Below, one piece after another: positions 1 to 5,821 of a DNA stretch of 5,821 nt. The translations under genes were made by a program, and so were the position numbers. This DNA comes from Planctomycetaceae bacterium (GTDB lineage: Bacteria > Planctomycetota > Planctomycetia > Planctomycetales > Planctomycetaceae). Numbering within the stretch: position 1 is the first letter of the stretch; the number at the start of each line of letters is the position of its first letter. The DNA is taken from contig JAESQE010000356.1 of the NCBI GenBank assembly GCA_016765335.1, positions 8,167-13,987 of the forward strand, given 5' to 3'. Below the pieces are notes generated by a model. It searched no databases, was not told the origin of the DNA, and worked only from the letters and a program-made list of their open reading frames with translations.

Positions 1-1312
1 CTTTTTTGCGGATTGCATCCCGCGTTTGTATCCAAGTGGTTAGTTGCTTTTTGTGCTTTTGGGTTTTGAGATCACGTTCAGTTTGCTGTGCTGTTGTTTC
101 TGGTAACTGAGCAGATCTGATTCCGCTCCAGACACCGTATTTTACTTTATGAGTCGAGTCGGTGCTCTTGAATATTCCAGCTAACGCATAGTACTCATTT
201 TGGGAAATGGGGTCGAATTTATGATCGTGGCAGCGAGCACAGCCCAATGTCATTCCAAGAAATGCGGTGCCCACTTTAATGAGCTGTTGATCGACCACGT
301 CGACCACCAGCTTCATTTTATCAGATTCGCCGACTTCAATATTATCGAGTAGCAGAAACCCCGTTGCTGTAATAGCCGCAGCTCTTTCTTCCACTGTTCC
401 TGGAAGCAAATCGCCAGCAATTTGTTCTCGGATGAATTGGTTGAATGGTTTGTCTGAGTTGAATGCATCGATCAAATAATCGCGGTATCGCCATCCGTAC
501 TCAGCATACACCTTGTTGGCTGTCCCGATCTGATCAGCGTATCCGGTTAAATCGAGCCAATGCCGCGCCCAGCGTTCGCCATAGGCTCGTGAGTCAAGCA
601 GGCGGTCTGCAACGCGAGCGTAGGCATCATCAGATGAGTCAGCAATAAAGGCTTCAATTTCTTGTGGAGTGGGAGGCAGTCCGGTCAAATCCAATGAGAT
701 TCGTCGTAGCCAAGTATAACGACTTGTGTCGTCTGCTGGATGAAGCTGGTCCAGTTCTAGCTTGGCCAGCAAGAATGAATCGATCTCATCGAGTGGCCAG
801 TTCGTCTCTGCGACATCAGGAACTTTGGGTACACGAACAGGTTGAAAAGCCCAGTGCTTGCGTCCCGTTTCGATGTCAATTCCTTTTTTTGAGATCACAG
901 GATCTGTGCGACGCGGATCAGGGGCACCCATTGCGACCCATTTTTCTAAAAGAATAATTTCAGATTCAGAGAGCTTACCATCTGGAGGCATCTGCAAATC
1001 CACATTGCCGTATCGGATCGTTTCAATGATCAGGCTCTGTTTCGTTTCTCCAGGAACAACAGCAGGTCCAGAATCTCCGCCGAGTTCCCATCCACTACGT
1101 GAACCGAGAGCTAATCCTCCGTTGATTTCACCGCTTTCGTGGCTGTGGCATTCGAAGCACCGCTTTTTCAGAATCGGAAGAACTTGTTTCTTGAAAAACA
1201 CAGTTCCCGCAGTTGGATTTGGCTGTGCCGTATCTTCTGAAATCAGATTGGCGCAGTGCACGCTTAGCATTGTGAACAGGACCACAAACAGTATAGACAG
1301 GCGAAAAATCAT
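1..1312 (-). CDS. PSCyt1-DUF1549 planctomycete cytochrome-type protein, N-terminal part (runs off left edge)
   Basis: The frame is open for 437 codons from ATG 1312-1310 to the left edge, with no internal stop. Residues 1-20 form a hydrophobic Sec signal peptide (MIFRLSILFVVLF...), probably cut near C20/A21. H19 before C20 argues against a lipobox. A PSCyt1-type cytochrome c domain follows at about 36-135, with haem motif CFECH at 52-56 and the probable axial Met in MPPDGKL at 108-114. The linker HWAFQP at 153-158 leads into DUF1549, about 175-380, which shows LDLTGLPPTP, YGERWARHWLD at 244-254 and a second haem-type motif CARCH at 358-362 followed by DHKFDP. In this family a DUF1553 domain usually follows and a DUF1501 gene is often next door; both would lie outside the window. 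The protein is expected to be exported and haem-binding; its reaction is not established. No Shine-Dalgarno sequence precedes the start. The start is supported by the signal peptide. Confidence in the family is high. Confidence 0.95.
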   Translation of the reverse strand, partial: MIFRLSILFVVLFTMLSVHCANLISEDTAQPNPTAGTVFFKKQVLPILKKRCFECHSHESGEINGGLALGSRSGWELGGDSGPAVVPGETKQSLIIETIRYGNVDLQMPPDGKLSESEIILLEKWVAMGAPDPRRTDPVISKKGIDIETGRKHWAFQPVRVPKVPDVAETNWPLDEIDSFLLAKLELDQLHPADDTSRYTWLRRISLDLTGLPPTPQEIEAFIADSSDDAYARVADRLLDSRAYGERWARHWLDLTGYADQIGTANKVYAEYGWRYRDYLIDAFNSDKPFNQFIREQIAGDLLPGTVEERAAAITATGFLLLDNIEVGESDKMKLVVDVVDQQLIKVGTAFLGMTLGCARCHDHKFDPISQNEYYALAGIFKSTDSTHKVKYGVWSGIRSAQLPETTAQQTERDLKTQKHKKQLTTWIQTRDAIRKK

Positions 1313-1352
1313 AAATTTGAATTTCACAAACTGGGTTTATTCAGAGGGAACA

Positions 1353-1366
1353 TCAAAATGTTTTGA
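1353..1366. promoter_or_regulatory. TCAAAA-TG-TTTTGA dyad upstream of the PSCyt1/DUF1549 gene
   Basis: The half-sites TCAAAA and TTTTGA are perfect reverse complements separated by TG. The dyad lies 40 bases before the minus-strand start codon at 1312 and just downstream (in that gene's direction) of a TATACT hexamer at 1376-1371. This position would suit an operator for a dimeric repressor. A 14-base AT-rich dyad can arise by chance, so the role is inference only. Confidence 0.25.
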
Positions 1367-1398
1367 CCTAAGTATACACTTTACCCGGAATTTTCCAT

Positions 1399-1761
1399 AT
1401 GGATCTACCTGAAACTACTTCCAAGCTTGAAATGTTACCTTTTCGTATGGGAGAAGATTGTAACGCCACTGTTCGAAACGAGTTATGGGATTTCGCGTCG
1501 CACAGAGTGGGGCGGATGTATCGTACACCTTTCGAACTTTTGATGGAACTGGTTAACAGAGCACAAGCTCGACGCGACAATTTCCTGACGATAAGCAGCT
1601 TGACAGCCGCCGGTTGTGCTCTCGATTTGGTCAAAGTGAAAAGATTCAAAACCGATTTCGTGCTATTATCACAGAGACTTTATTGTGCAGAATATTTACA
1701 CTGCTCACCTAGGTGCGTCATTTGCAACAAACTAAGACTAAAGTTCCGTATTATGGAATGA
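1399..1761 (+). CDS. Doubtful 120-codon open frame, no recognised family
   Basis: The frame starts at ATG 1399 with only a weak GGA upstream and ends at TGA 1759-1761. The middle, about residues 24-80, looks protein-like, with mixed acidic, basic and hydrophobic residues (VRNELWDFASHRVGRMYRTP and onward). The last 30 residues are rich in Cys and read like non-coding sequence. I see no signal peptide, membrane segment or known motif. Its stop overlaps an in-frame ATG of the next gene (ATGA at 1758-1761), which could mean translational coupling or chance. A 93-codon frame is also open on the opposite strand, which lowers confidence. It could be a small lineage-specific gene, a decayed gene or plain spacer. 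Confidence 0.2.
   Translation: MDLPETTSKLEMLPFRMGEDCNATVRNELWDFASHRVGRMYRTPFELLMELVNRAQARRDNFLTISSLTAAGCALDLVKVKRFKTDFVLLSQRLYCAEYLHCSPRCVICNKLRLKFRIME
1706..1715. promoter_or_regulatory. Perfect 10-base palindrome CACCTAGGTG upstream of the enolase-superfamily gene
   Basis: This perfect palindrome lies 63 bases before the chosen start at 1779, a position where a dimeric regulator could act on the downstream gene's promoter. No neighbouring regulator gene is visible to support it. The assignment as an operator is inference. Confidence 0.2.
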
Positions 1762-1768
1762 GTCATTT

Positions 1769-1772
1769 AGGA
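1769..1772 (+). promoter_or_regulatory. Ribosome binding site AGGA deciding the start at 1779
   Basis: AGGA sits 6 bases before ATG 1779. The longer alternatives at 1713 and 1758 have no comparable Shine-Dalgarno sequence at proper spacing, and they would add residues before the MKIIKLET stretch where proteins of this family normally begin. Confidence 0.5.
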
Positions 1773-1778
1773 TCTCGG

Positions 1779-2999
1779 ATGAAAATAATAAAACTAGAAA
1801 CATCAATCCCTGAGCACATCATGCCAGGGTTAATGCTGTTAAGGATTCACACTGACGAAGGAGTCATCGGATGTGGCGAAACCTATTATGTTCCCGAGGC
1901 CGCTGCCAGTTTAATTCATGACTGGATGCATCATTATTTGCTGGGAAAAAATCCGCTCAATATTGAAGCACACTGGCGATTTCTTTACGAGCGCTGCACA
2001 AACTTTGGATCGCGTGGAGCCGAACTACGAGCAATTTCTGCCATTGACCTGGCTCTCTGGGACATTTTTGGGAAAGTCTCAAACCTTCCCATCTGGCAAT
2101 TATTAGGAGGTTGCGTTCAAGAATCAATTCCCACATACAACAGCTGTGGGGGACCTTCTTACGGAACGAGAACTGATACTGCCTCGGGGCATGTGTGGCC
2201 CGGTCATGGCCCAATTGGTAACTCTGGTCCGCTCAATGATTATTGGTCTGTCATTCATGAACCCGTTCAGCTTGCTCAAGAATTACTTGCTGACGGATAC
2301 ACTGCCCTCAAAACGTGGACACTGGATTTTGCCGCCCATAAAACAAATGGCCCGCTCTATGTCTCTCACCATGATGTTGAAAAAGGATTGGAACCTTTCC
2401 AGAAAATCCGGGAAGCATTGGGGGATCAGATTGAGCTAATTATCGATGGTCACGGATTTTTTCAATTGCCAATGGCGATAAGAATTGCCGAGCGACTCAG
2501 AGAATATAAAATCCTTTGGGCAGAAGATCTGCTGAGGATTGATTCGGTTGATACGCTTGCTGATTTTCGTCGAAAAGCGGGAATCCCGCTGGCGGTTAGT
2601 GAAATGCTCAATGGTCCCGACGATTATCGGCTCGTTTTGGAAAAGCAAGCAGCCGACTATGTGATGATTGACCCGACTTGGGTGGGAGGGATTTCCCAAA
2701 CTAGGAATTTGACTCGGCTGGCTCAATTTTACAATATACCAGTCGTGATGCATGATTGCACAGGGCCGTTTACTTTACTGGCTGGAGTTCAGGTTGCCGC
2801 AACATCGAATAATGTCGCCTGGCAAGAAAGCGTACGTGCTCATGTGCATTTGCTTTACCCCAAACTTATTGACACAGAAATCGTCATCGAACGGGGACGA
2901 TTTCCTATTCCTCAATCAGCTGGGTTAGGTGCTGCATGGCAACCAGAACTATTCCAACCAGATCAAAAACACTATCGCGTCAGTACTCTGAAGAAGTAG
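1779..2999 (+). CDS. Enolase-superfamily protein, mandelate racemase/muconate lactonizing type (probable sugar-acid dehydratase or related)
   Basis: A complete 406-residue cytoplasmic protein, the usual length for the family. Residues 1-115 are the capping domain, ending in IDLALWDIFGK and LLGG at 108-111; a TIM-barrel follows. The metal ligands are D223 (IIDGHG), E249 (WAED) and E275 (SEML). Their 26-residue spacings are identical to D195/E221/E247 of mandelate racemase. D298 and H325 (VMHDCTGP) match its Asp-His dyad, again with identical spacing, and E350 (WQES) fits the last-strand acid. These enzymes abstract the proton next to a carboxylate with Mg2+ help, so a sugar-acid dehydratase, racemase or cycloisomerase is likely. 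The KxK motif is K178-T-W180, so the second lysine is missing, and the stretch from K178 to D223 is 14 residues longer than in mandelate racemase. A Gly/Pro-rich loop lies at about 122-160. The substrate cannot be named. The gene stands alone on its strand, divergent from the PSCyt1/DUF1549 gene. An alternative start at 1758 would add 7 residues. Confidence 0.93.
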   Translation: MKIIKLETSIPEHIMPGLMLLRIHTDEGVIGCGETYYVPEAAASLIHDWMHHYLLGKNPLNIEAHWRFLYERCTNFGSRGAELRAISAIDLALWDIFGKVSNLPIWQLLGGCVQESIPTYNSCGGPSYGTRTDTASGHVWPGHGPIGNSGPLNDYWSVIHEPVQLAQELLADGYTALKTWTLDFAAHKTNGPLYVSHHDVEKGLEPFQKIREALGDQIELIIDGHGFFQLPMAIRIAERLREYKILWAEDLLRIDSVDTLADFRRKAGIPLAVSEMLNGPDDYRLVLEKQAADYVMIDPTWVGGISQTRNLTRLAQFYNIPVVMHDCTGPFTLLAGVQVAATSNNVAWQESVRAHVHLLYPKLIDTEIVIERGRFPIPQSAGLGAAWQPELFQPDQKHYRVSTLKK

Positions 3000-3040
3000 T
3001 CAGTTGACCAATTTAACGGAGAAGTGATTTGACCCCTAAA

Positions 3041-3124
3041 TCATAAAGCCGTAAGTTGTTCAGAAATTTGTTTTGCAGTTTGCAGGACAGCGTCAATCAA
3101 TATTTCCTGGGCGTCTACTTCCAC
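3041..3124 (-). pseudogene. Possible 27-codon gene remnant
   Basis: On the minus strand a frame running from GTG 3124-3122 to TGA 3043-3041 encodes 27 residues resembling the end of an amphipathic helix (AQEILIDAVLQTAKQISEQL). A stop (TAA 3130-3128) lies just upstream in the same frame. Beyond that stop the same frame reads on through the hairpin at 3144-3161. It could be the eroded C-terminus of a lost gene or a chance frame. I do not recognise a family. Confidence 0.15.
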
Positions 3125-3143
3125 ACGTTACCCGAAATAGTCC

Positions 3144-3161
3144 GCACGCTCGTTGGCGTGC
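3144..3161. repeat. GC-rich hairpin GCACGC-6 nt-GCGTGC in the spacer before the peptide transporter gene
   Basis: A perfect 6-bp stem, extendable by one T-G wobble, encloses a 4-6 base loop. It sits 143 bases after the enolase-superfamily stop and 109 bases before the transporter start. No T-run follows on either strand, so it is not a canonical intrinsic terminator. Short GC-rich palindromes in spacers can belong to dispersed REP-like families. Only one copy is visible here, so that assignment is inference. Confidence 0.35.
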
Positions 3162-3261
3162 TCGCCTGGTGTTGATCATCTGTCAATTCAGCTTGGATGA
3201 GCCACTAGTCTAATATCGTATTTATATCCACCAGACCCGTATAAATTATTCACTAAAAGAC

Positions 3262-3265
3262 GAGG
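3262..3265 (+). promoter_or_regulatory. Ribosome binding site GAGG deciding the start at 3271
   Basis: GAGG lies 5 bases before ATG 3271 but only 2 bases before the in-frame TTG at 3268, so translation should begin at the ATG. The region just upstream (3210-3256) is AT-rich and probably contains the promoter, but I could not place a convincing -35/-10 pair. Confidence 0.55.
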
Positions 3266-3270
3266 CATTG

Positions 3271-4854
3271 ATGGATTCGAGCACCGATCCACAGAGAATC
3301 TCTACAGGCCCACGAGCGGGAGATCTGTTGGGACATCCCAAGGGGCTGTATGTCCTTTTTTTAACGGAAATGTGGGAGCGATTCAGTTTCTATGGGATGC
3401 GTGCACTACTCGTCTTTTATCTGACCAAGCACTTTTTGTTTTCTGATGAAGTCGCACTAGGTTTGTATGGTTCTTATGTCGCGTTAGGGTACGCCACGCC
3501 TGTGATTGGGGGCTTGCTTGCTGATCGTTATCTGGGACAGCGAATTGCTGTTATTTTTGGGGCCATTTTAATGTGCCTGGGCCATTTCGGAATGGCATTC
3601 GAAGGAGCTGCCAGTCAAGCTGTGGTCTCATCAAATGGTCTTGAAACAGTGATTCACGATGAATGGGCACTGCAGGTATTCTACCTGTCTCTCGCCCTTC
3701 TGATTGTTGGAATTGGTTTTTTGAAACCGAATATTGCAACAATTGTAAGCCAACTTTACGACCGGGAGGATCCGCGCCGAGCCTCCGCGTACACATTGTT
3801 TCAAATGGGAATTATGCTCGGAGCAGCTCTTTCAGCGGGTGTTTGCGGCTATCTAGGAGAAACATATGGCTGGTCTTACGGATTTGGAGCTGCCGGAATC
3901 GGGATGCTCTGCGGATTAATTATCTTTGTTTTTGGCGGAAGATACCTGAAAGGAACTTCAGCTCCCCCTGCTTCAAGTGATTTAAAAAAACGAGTTTGGG
4001 GCCCATTCACATCTGCTCATTTAATCTACTTGTCAGCTCTTGGGGCGGTTATCGTTTTTTGGTTACTCGTGCAACAGACGGTCGTGGTTGGCTACTTACT
4101 GGGTATATTTTCTGCTGTCGTTGTTGGTTACCTCTTAGTCCTATCGATATTTTTCTGCAGTCGTGTCGAACGTGATCGCATGCTTGTTCTACTAGTTTTC
4201 CAACTGGCATTAACTTTCTTTGCCACTCTGTTTGAACAAGCCGGAGGTTCGCTGAATCTTTTTGCAGACAGGCATGTTGACCGGTTCATTGCAGGAGGAG
4301 AAATTAAAGCCTCGCAGTTGCAAAGTATAATGCCGATGTCAGTTGTGCTGCTGGCTCCATTTTTTGCATGGCTTTGGCCCGCTCTTGCTCGTAACGGTAA
4401 GAATCCACGCACCCCAGTAAAATATGCAATCACGATGCTCTTTATGGCGGCTGGATTTGGACTATTAAGCGGCGCAATTGCCTCATTTGGTGAAGCGGGA
4501 AAGATTGGTTTAATTTGGCTCATCGCAGCATACATACTGTTCGGTATTGCTGACTTAGTAATCGTTTCGGTCTGTTACGCAACAGTGCCTCAACTGTCTC
4601 TACCGCGAATCGTAGGAATGATGATGGGGACTTCGATGCTTGCCATTTCTACCGCAAATTTCCTAGCCGCAAAGGTCGCCACTCATTTTGTACTCCCCGA
4701 AAAAGGAATTGATCAATCATTGATTCCGCTTCATGAAACGATGGCTGTCTACGGCACACTTTTCGAATGGCTGGCCATTTCTGCTACCATGTTCGCCGTA
4801 CTCCTCTTTCTCATCACTCCCTTTCTTTCACGAAGAATGCACGGCATTCATTAG
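3271..4854 (+). CDS. Proton-coupled oligopeptide transporter, POT/PTR2 family (MFS)
   Basis: A complete 527-residue inner-membrane protein with about 12-14 hydrophobic helices, the normal bacterial POT length. These carriers import di- and tripeptides with protons. Family features are clear: helix 1 has E33-M-W-E36-R37-F (the ExxER motif) followed by FYG and R44. Helix 2 has Y74 and GGLLADRYLG. K152 lies in FLKPNI, and the helix-7 acid is E322 in LFEQAG. By comparison with the Streptococcus thermophilus PepT numbering these match E22/E25/R26, R33, Y68, K126 and E300, so the proton-coupling set is intact. Peptide-site positions differ: the FYxxINxG signature reads F177-Q-M-G-I-M182-L-G, and the conserved helix-10 Glu before SPVG is D428 followed by S433-V-C-Y. 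A changed substrate range is therefore possible. The gene has its own spacer and ribosome binding site, so it is probably transcribed alone. Confidence 0.95.
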   Translation: MDSSTDPQRISTGPRAGDLLGHPKGLYVLFLTEMWERFSFYGMRALLVFYLTKHFLFSDEVALGLYGSYVALGYATPVIGGLLADRYLGQRIAVIFGAILMCLGHFGMAFEGAASQAVVSSNGLETVIHDEWALQVFYLSLALLIVGIGFLKPNIATIVSQLYDREDPRRASAYTLFQMGIMLGAALSAGVCGYLGETYGWSYGFGAAGIGMLCGLIIFVFGGRYLKGTSAPPASSDLKKRVWGPFTSAHLIYLSALGAVIVFWLLVQQTVVVGYLLGIFSAVVVGYLLVLSIFFCSRVERDRMLVLLVFQLALTFFATLFEQAGGSLNLFADRHVDRFIAGGEIKASQLQSIMPMSVVLLAPFFAWLWPALARNGKNPRTPVKYAITMLFMAAGFGLLSGAIASFGEAGKIGLIWLIAAYILFGIADLVIVSVCYATVPQLSLPRIVGMMMGTSMLAISTANFLAAKVATHFVLPEKGIDQSLIPLHETMAVYGTLFEWLAISATMFAVLLFLITPFLSRRMHGIH

Positions 4855-4875
4855 TGGTCTACCGATTCACTAACT

Positions 4876-4899
4876 CCGAAATTTTCTCTAAATTCTCGG
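4876..4899. other. Weak bulged hairpin after the transporter gene
   Basis: CCGAAATTT and AAATTCTCGG can pair over 9 bp with a single bulged C4895 and a 5-base loop, starting 21 bases after the transporter stop. The stem is AT-rich in its upper half and no T-run follows it, so it may only weakly support termination or 3'-end protection. Confidence 0.2.
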
Positions 4900-5043
4900 A
4901 ACAGCAACAAAGCCGAAAAAGAATCGTTTTGCTAACTATCAATCCGCATTCCCTAACTACTGGTCATCTAGGGGACGATGCCTCCCAAAAGTCCTTGCGG
5001 TTGATGGCTACATTCCAACTGAGGATTAATCTTGCTTTACCCA

Positions 5044-5060
5044 GTAACCGTTCACACCCT
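5044..5060. repeat. Candidate IS66 terminal inverted repeat (one end)
   Basis: The plus strand begins GTAACCGTTCACACC at 5044; read outward on the minus strand it ends TGAACGGTTAC, in line with the GTAA/TTAC ends typical of IS66 elements. The transposase stop TGA (5054-5052) lies inside it. The 8 bases just outside, TTTACCCA at 5036-5043, would be one copy of an 8-bp target duplication, the size usual for this family. The partner end is not in the window, so the boundary is unproven. Confidence 0.4.
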
Positions 5061-5821
5061 GGGGAGCAGGGATGGGGGTGGTTGATTGGCGAATGTGTTG
5101 GTCATGGACTCGGTGACGTACTCGAAAATATTTCGGTTTTGTTGACGGCAAGTTTCGATGATCGTCAACATTGTCTCCACAAAACGGCTACCACTTTCGC
5201 TTTGGGTGCCAAACGATCGTTTTCGCCAGATGACCGGATGACGCAACGCTCGTTCGCGTTGTTAGTCGGTTCCATGCCAGCGTGATCCAGAAATCTCCAC
5301 AATCGCTCACGATACCAATACAACTCCCGGCACGTGCCCGAGGTTTTAGTGTCATCGCACTCCAGACCGCGCAGCAACAGGGACGCGATCTTTTTGTGAG
5401 TTTTCCCCAACGATCTTTTCAAACCTTCACGCGAAATTGTCCCATCACAACATCTTGCATATTGACGAAACAGAATGCGAGTTTGACTCAACAGATTCTC
5501 GCCAAGTTCTTTGACGAAATCGAGCGAACTGTCAGCCATCTTTTGCCTGTATTCTTTTTGTGGGCTCGTTTCAAATGAGCCCAGCACCACTGCAATTGGT
5601 TCAGTTTCCAGTACCTTTTTGCTCGATCACAGGTGACGATGCCGGAAAACTTGTCGGTGAGCAAATCCTCCAGTATTCCGGAAGCTCGCGTGGGGCGAAT
5701 TTGAAAAACCGAAAACTGTTTCGCCACAAACGCCCACAGCCAGGACTTGGAATTCTCCTGTTTCATAGGTGTTTCATCAATTCCAAGCACCGACGTTATA
5801 CGCATTCGCGTATTTGTTTGC
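5052..5821 (-). pseudogene. IS66-family transposase (TnpC-type DDE), C-terminal part with two frameshifts
   Basis: Three overlapping minus-strand frames join into one IS66 transposase. Frame 1 is open from the right edge to about 5557: LGIDETPM with the first catalytic Asp at 5778-5776, TCDRAKRYW with the second Asp at 5628-5626, then WCWAHLKRAHKK. Frame 2 continues EYRQKMADSSLDFVKELGE to EPTNNANER, with the catalytic Glu at 5251-5249. Frame 3 gives LRHPVIWRKRSFGTQSESGS and RFVETMLTI and ends PSLLPRV-stop at 5054-5052, the usual IS66 C-terminus. Both shifts are -1 in sense: one at the five-base A-run (T-run 5555-5559 on the plus strand), the other at 5246 just after the catalytic Glu. The DDE triad residues themselves survive. 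The N-terminal part, with zinc-finger and helical regions in this family, lies beyond the right edge. Two separate shifts argue for a decayed gene rather than programmed frameshifting. A sequencing error could explain the homopolymer one. Confidence 0.85.

Larger units (their letters stand above)
1313..1778. other. Divergent intergenic spacer between the PSCyt1/DUF1549 gene and the enolase-superfamily gene
   Basis: This 466-base spacer separates two divergent genes and should hold both promoters. Two small perfect dyads are visible, at 1353-1366 and 1706-1715. A TATACT hexamer on the minus strand (1376-1371) could be a -10 box for the left gene, but I see no matching -35. Frames are open on both strands across the middle, one plus-strand frame of 120 codons and one minus-strand frame of 93. 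Neither resembles a family I recognise. No RNA gene, terminator or repeat array is apparent. Confidence 0.6.
5044..5821 (-). mobile_element. IS66-family insertion sequence remnant, 3' part (runs off right edge)
   Basis: The segment carries the C-terminal half of an IS66-type transposase on the minus strand. It probably ends at 5044, where GTAACCG on the plus strand fits the GTAA-type ends of IS66 elements, a few bases beyond the transposase stop. The other end, and any accessory orfs such as tnpA/tnpB, lie outside the window to the right. Two frameshifts in the transposase suggest an inactive copy. Confidence 0.75.

Noticed and set aside
858..1412. Plus-strand 184-codon open frame
   Set aside because: It lies antisense to the PSCyt1/DUF1549 gene, whose minus-strand protein has clear haem motifs and domain signatures across the same bases.
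1722..1754. TTGCAA/TATTAT promoter pair before the enolase-superfamily gene
   Set aside because: The spacing is 21 bases, too long for a standard promoter.
3144..3161. Intrinsic terminator for the enolase-superfamily gene
   Set aside because: The stem is good but no T-run follows on either strand and it lies far from the stop codon at 2999.
4128..4535. Minus-strand 135-codon open frame
   Set aside because: It is antisense to transmembrane helices of the POT transporter, which is well supported on the plus strand.
4767..5285. Plus-strand 172-codon open frame spanning the transporter end, spacer and IS66 remnant
   Set aside because: It overlaps the transporter's last 29 codons in another frame and then runs antisense to recognisable IS66 transposase sequence, so it is most likely a chance frame.
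5550..5565. Programmed -1 frameshift in the IS66 transposase
   Set aside because: The heptamer is C AAA AAG rather than A AAA AAG, IS66 transposases do not normally need a shift here, and a second independent shift follows.

Overview
The window most likely comes from a planctomycete, probably a Planctomycetaceae-type marine or freshwater member with moderate GC. The main reason is the left-edge gene on the minus strand, which has the fused PSCyt1 (haem c) plus DUF1549 architecture that is abundant in Planctomycetes. The general look agrees: widely spaced monocistronic genes, poor Shine-Dalgarno signals and IS66-type debris. No gene gives a species-level call. Layout from left to right: (1) 1-1312, minus strand, the N-terminal 437 codons of an exported PSCyt1/DUF1549 protein, running off the left edge. 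(2) 1313-1778, a 466-base divergent spacer with two short dyads and one doubtful 120-codon frame. (3) 1779-2999, plus strand, a complete 406-residue enolase-superfamily protein of the mandelate racemase/muconate lactonizing type. (4) 3000-3270, a spacer with a GC-rich hairpin and a possible 27-codon gene remnant. (5) 3271-4854, plus strand, a complete 527-residue proton-coupled oligopeptide transporter (POT/PTR2 family). (6) 4855-5043, a short spacer. (7) 5044-5821, minus strand, the C-terminal part of an IS66-family transposase broken by two frameshifts, running off the right edge. Its likely element end is at 5044. How the genes may work together: the PSCyt1/DUF1549 gene and the enolase-superfamily gene are divergently arranged. 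Planctomycetes often keep both kinds of gene in carbohydrate-degradation neighbourhoods, so a role in breaking down a sugar or sugar acid is a reasonable inference, but no pathway partner is visible here. The peptide transporter has its own spacer and ribosome binding site and looks like a separate transcription unit. The most notable points are: the lysine-to-tryptophan change in the catalytic KxK position of the enolase-superfamily protein, with an insertion behind it; the altered peptide-binding positions in an otherwise canonical POT; and the doubly frameshifted IS66 transposase. I found no convincing evidence for a new defence, RNA or CRISPR-type system.
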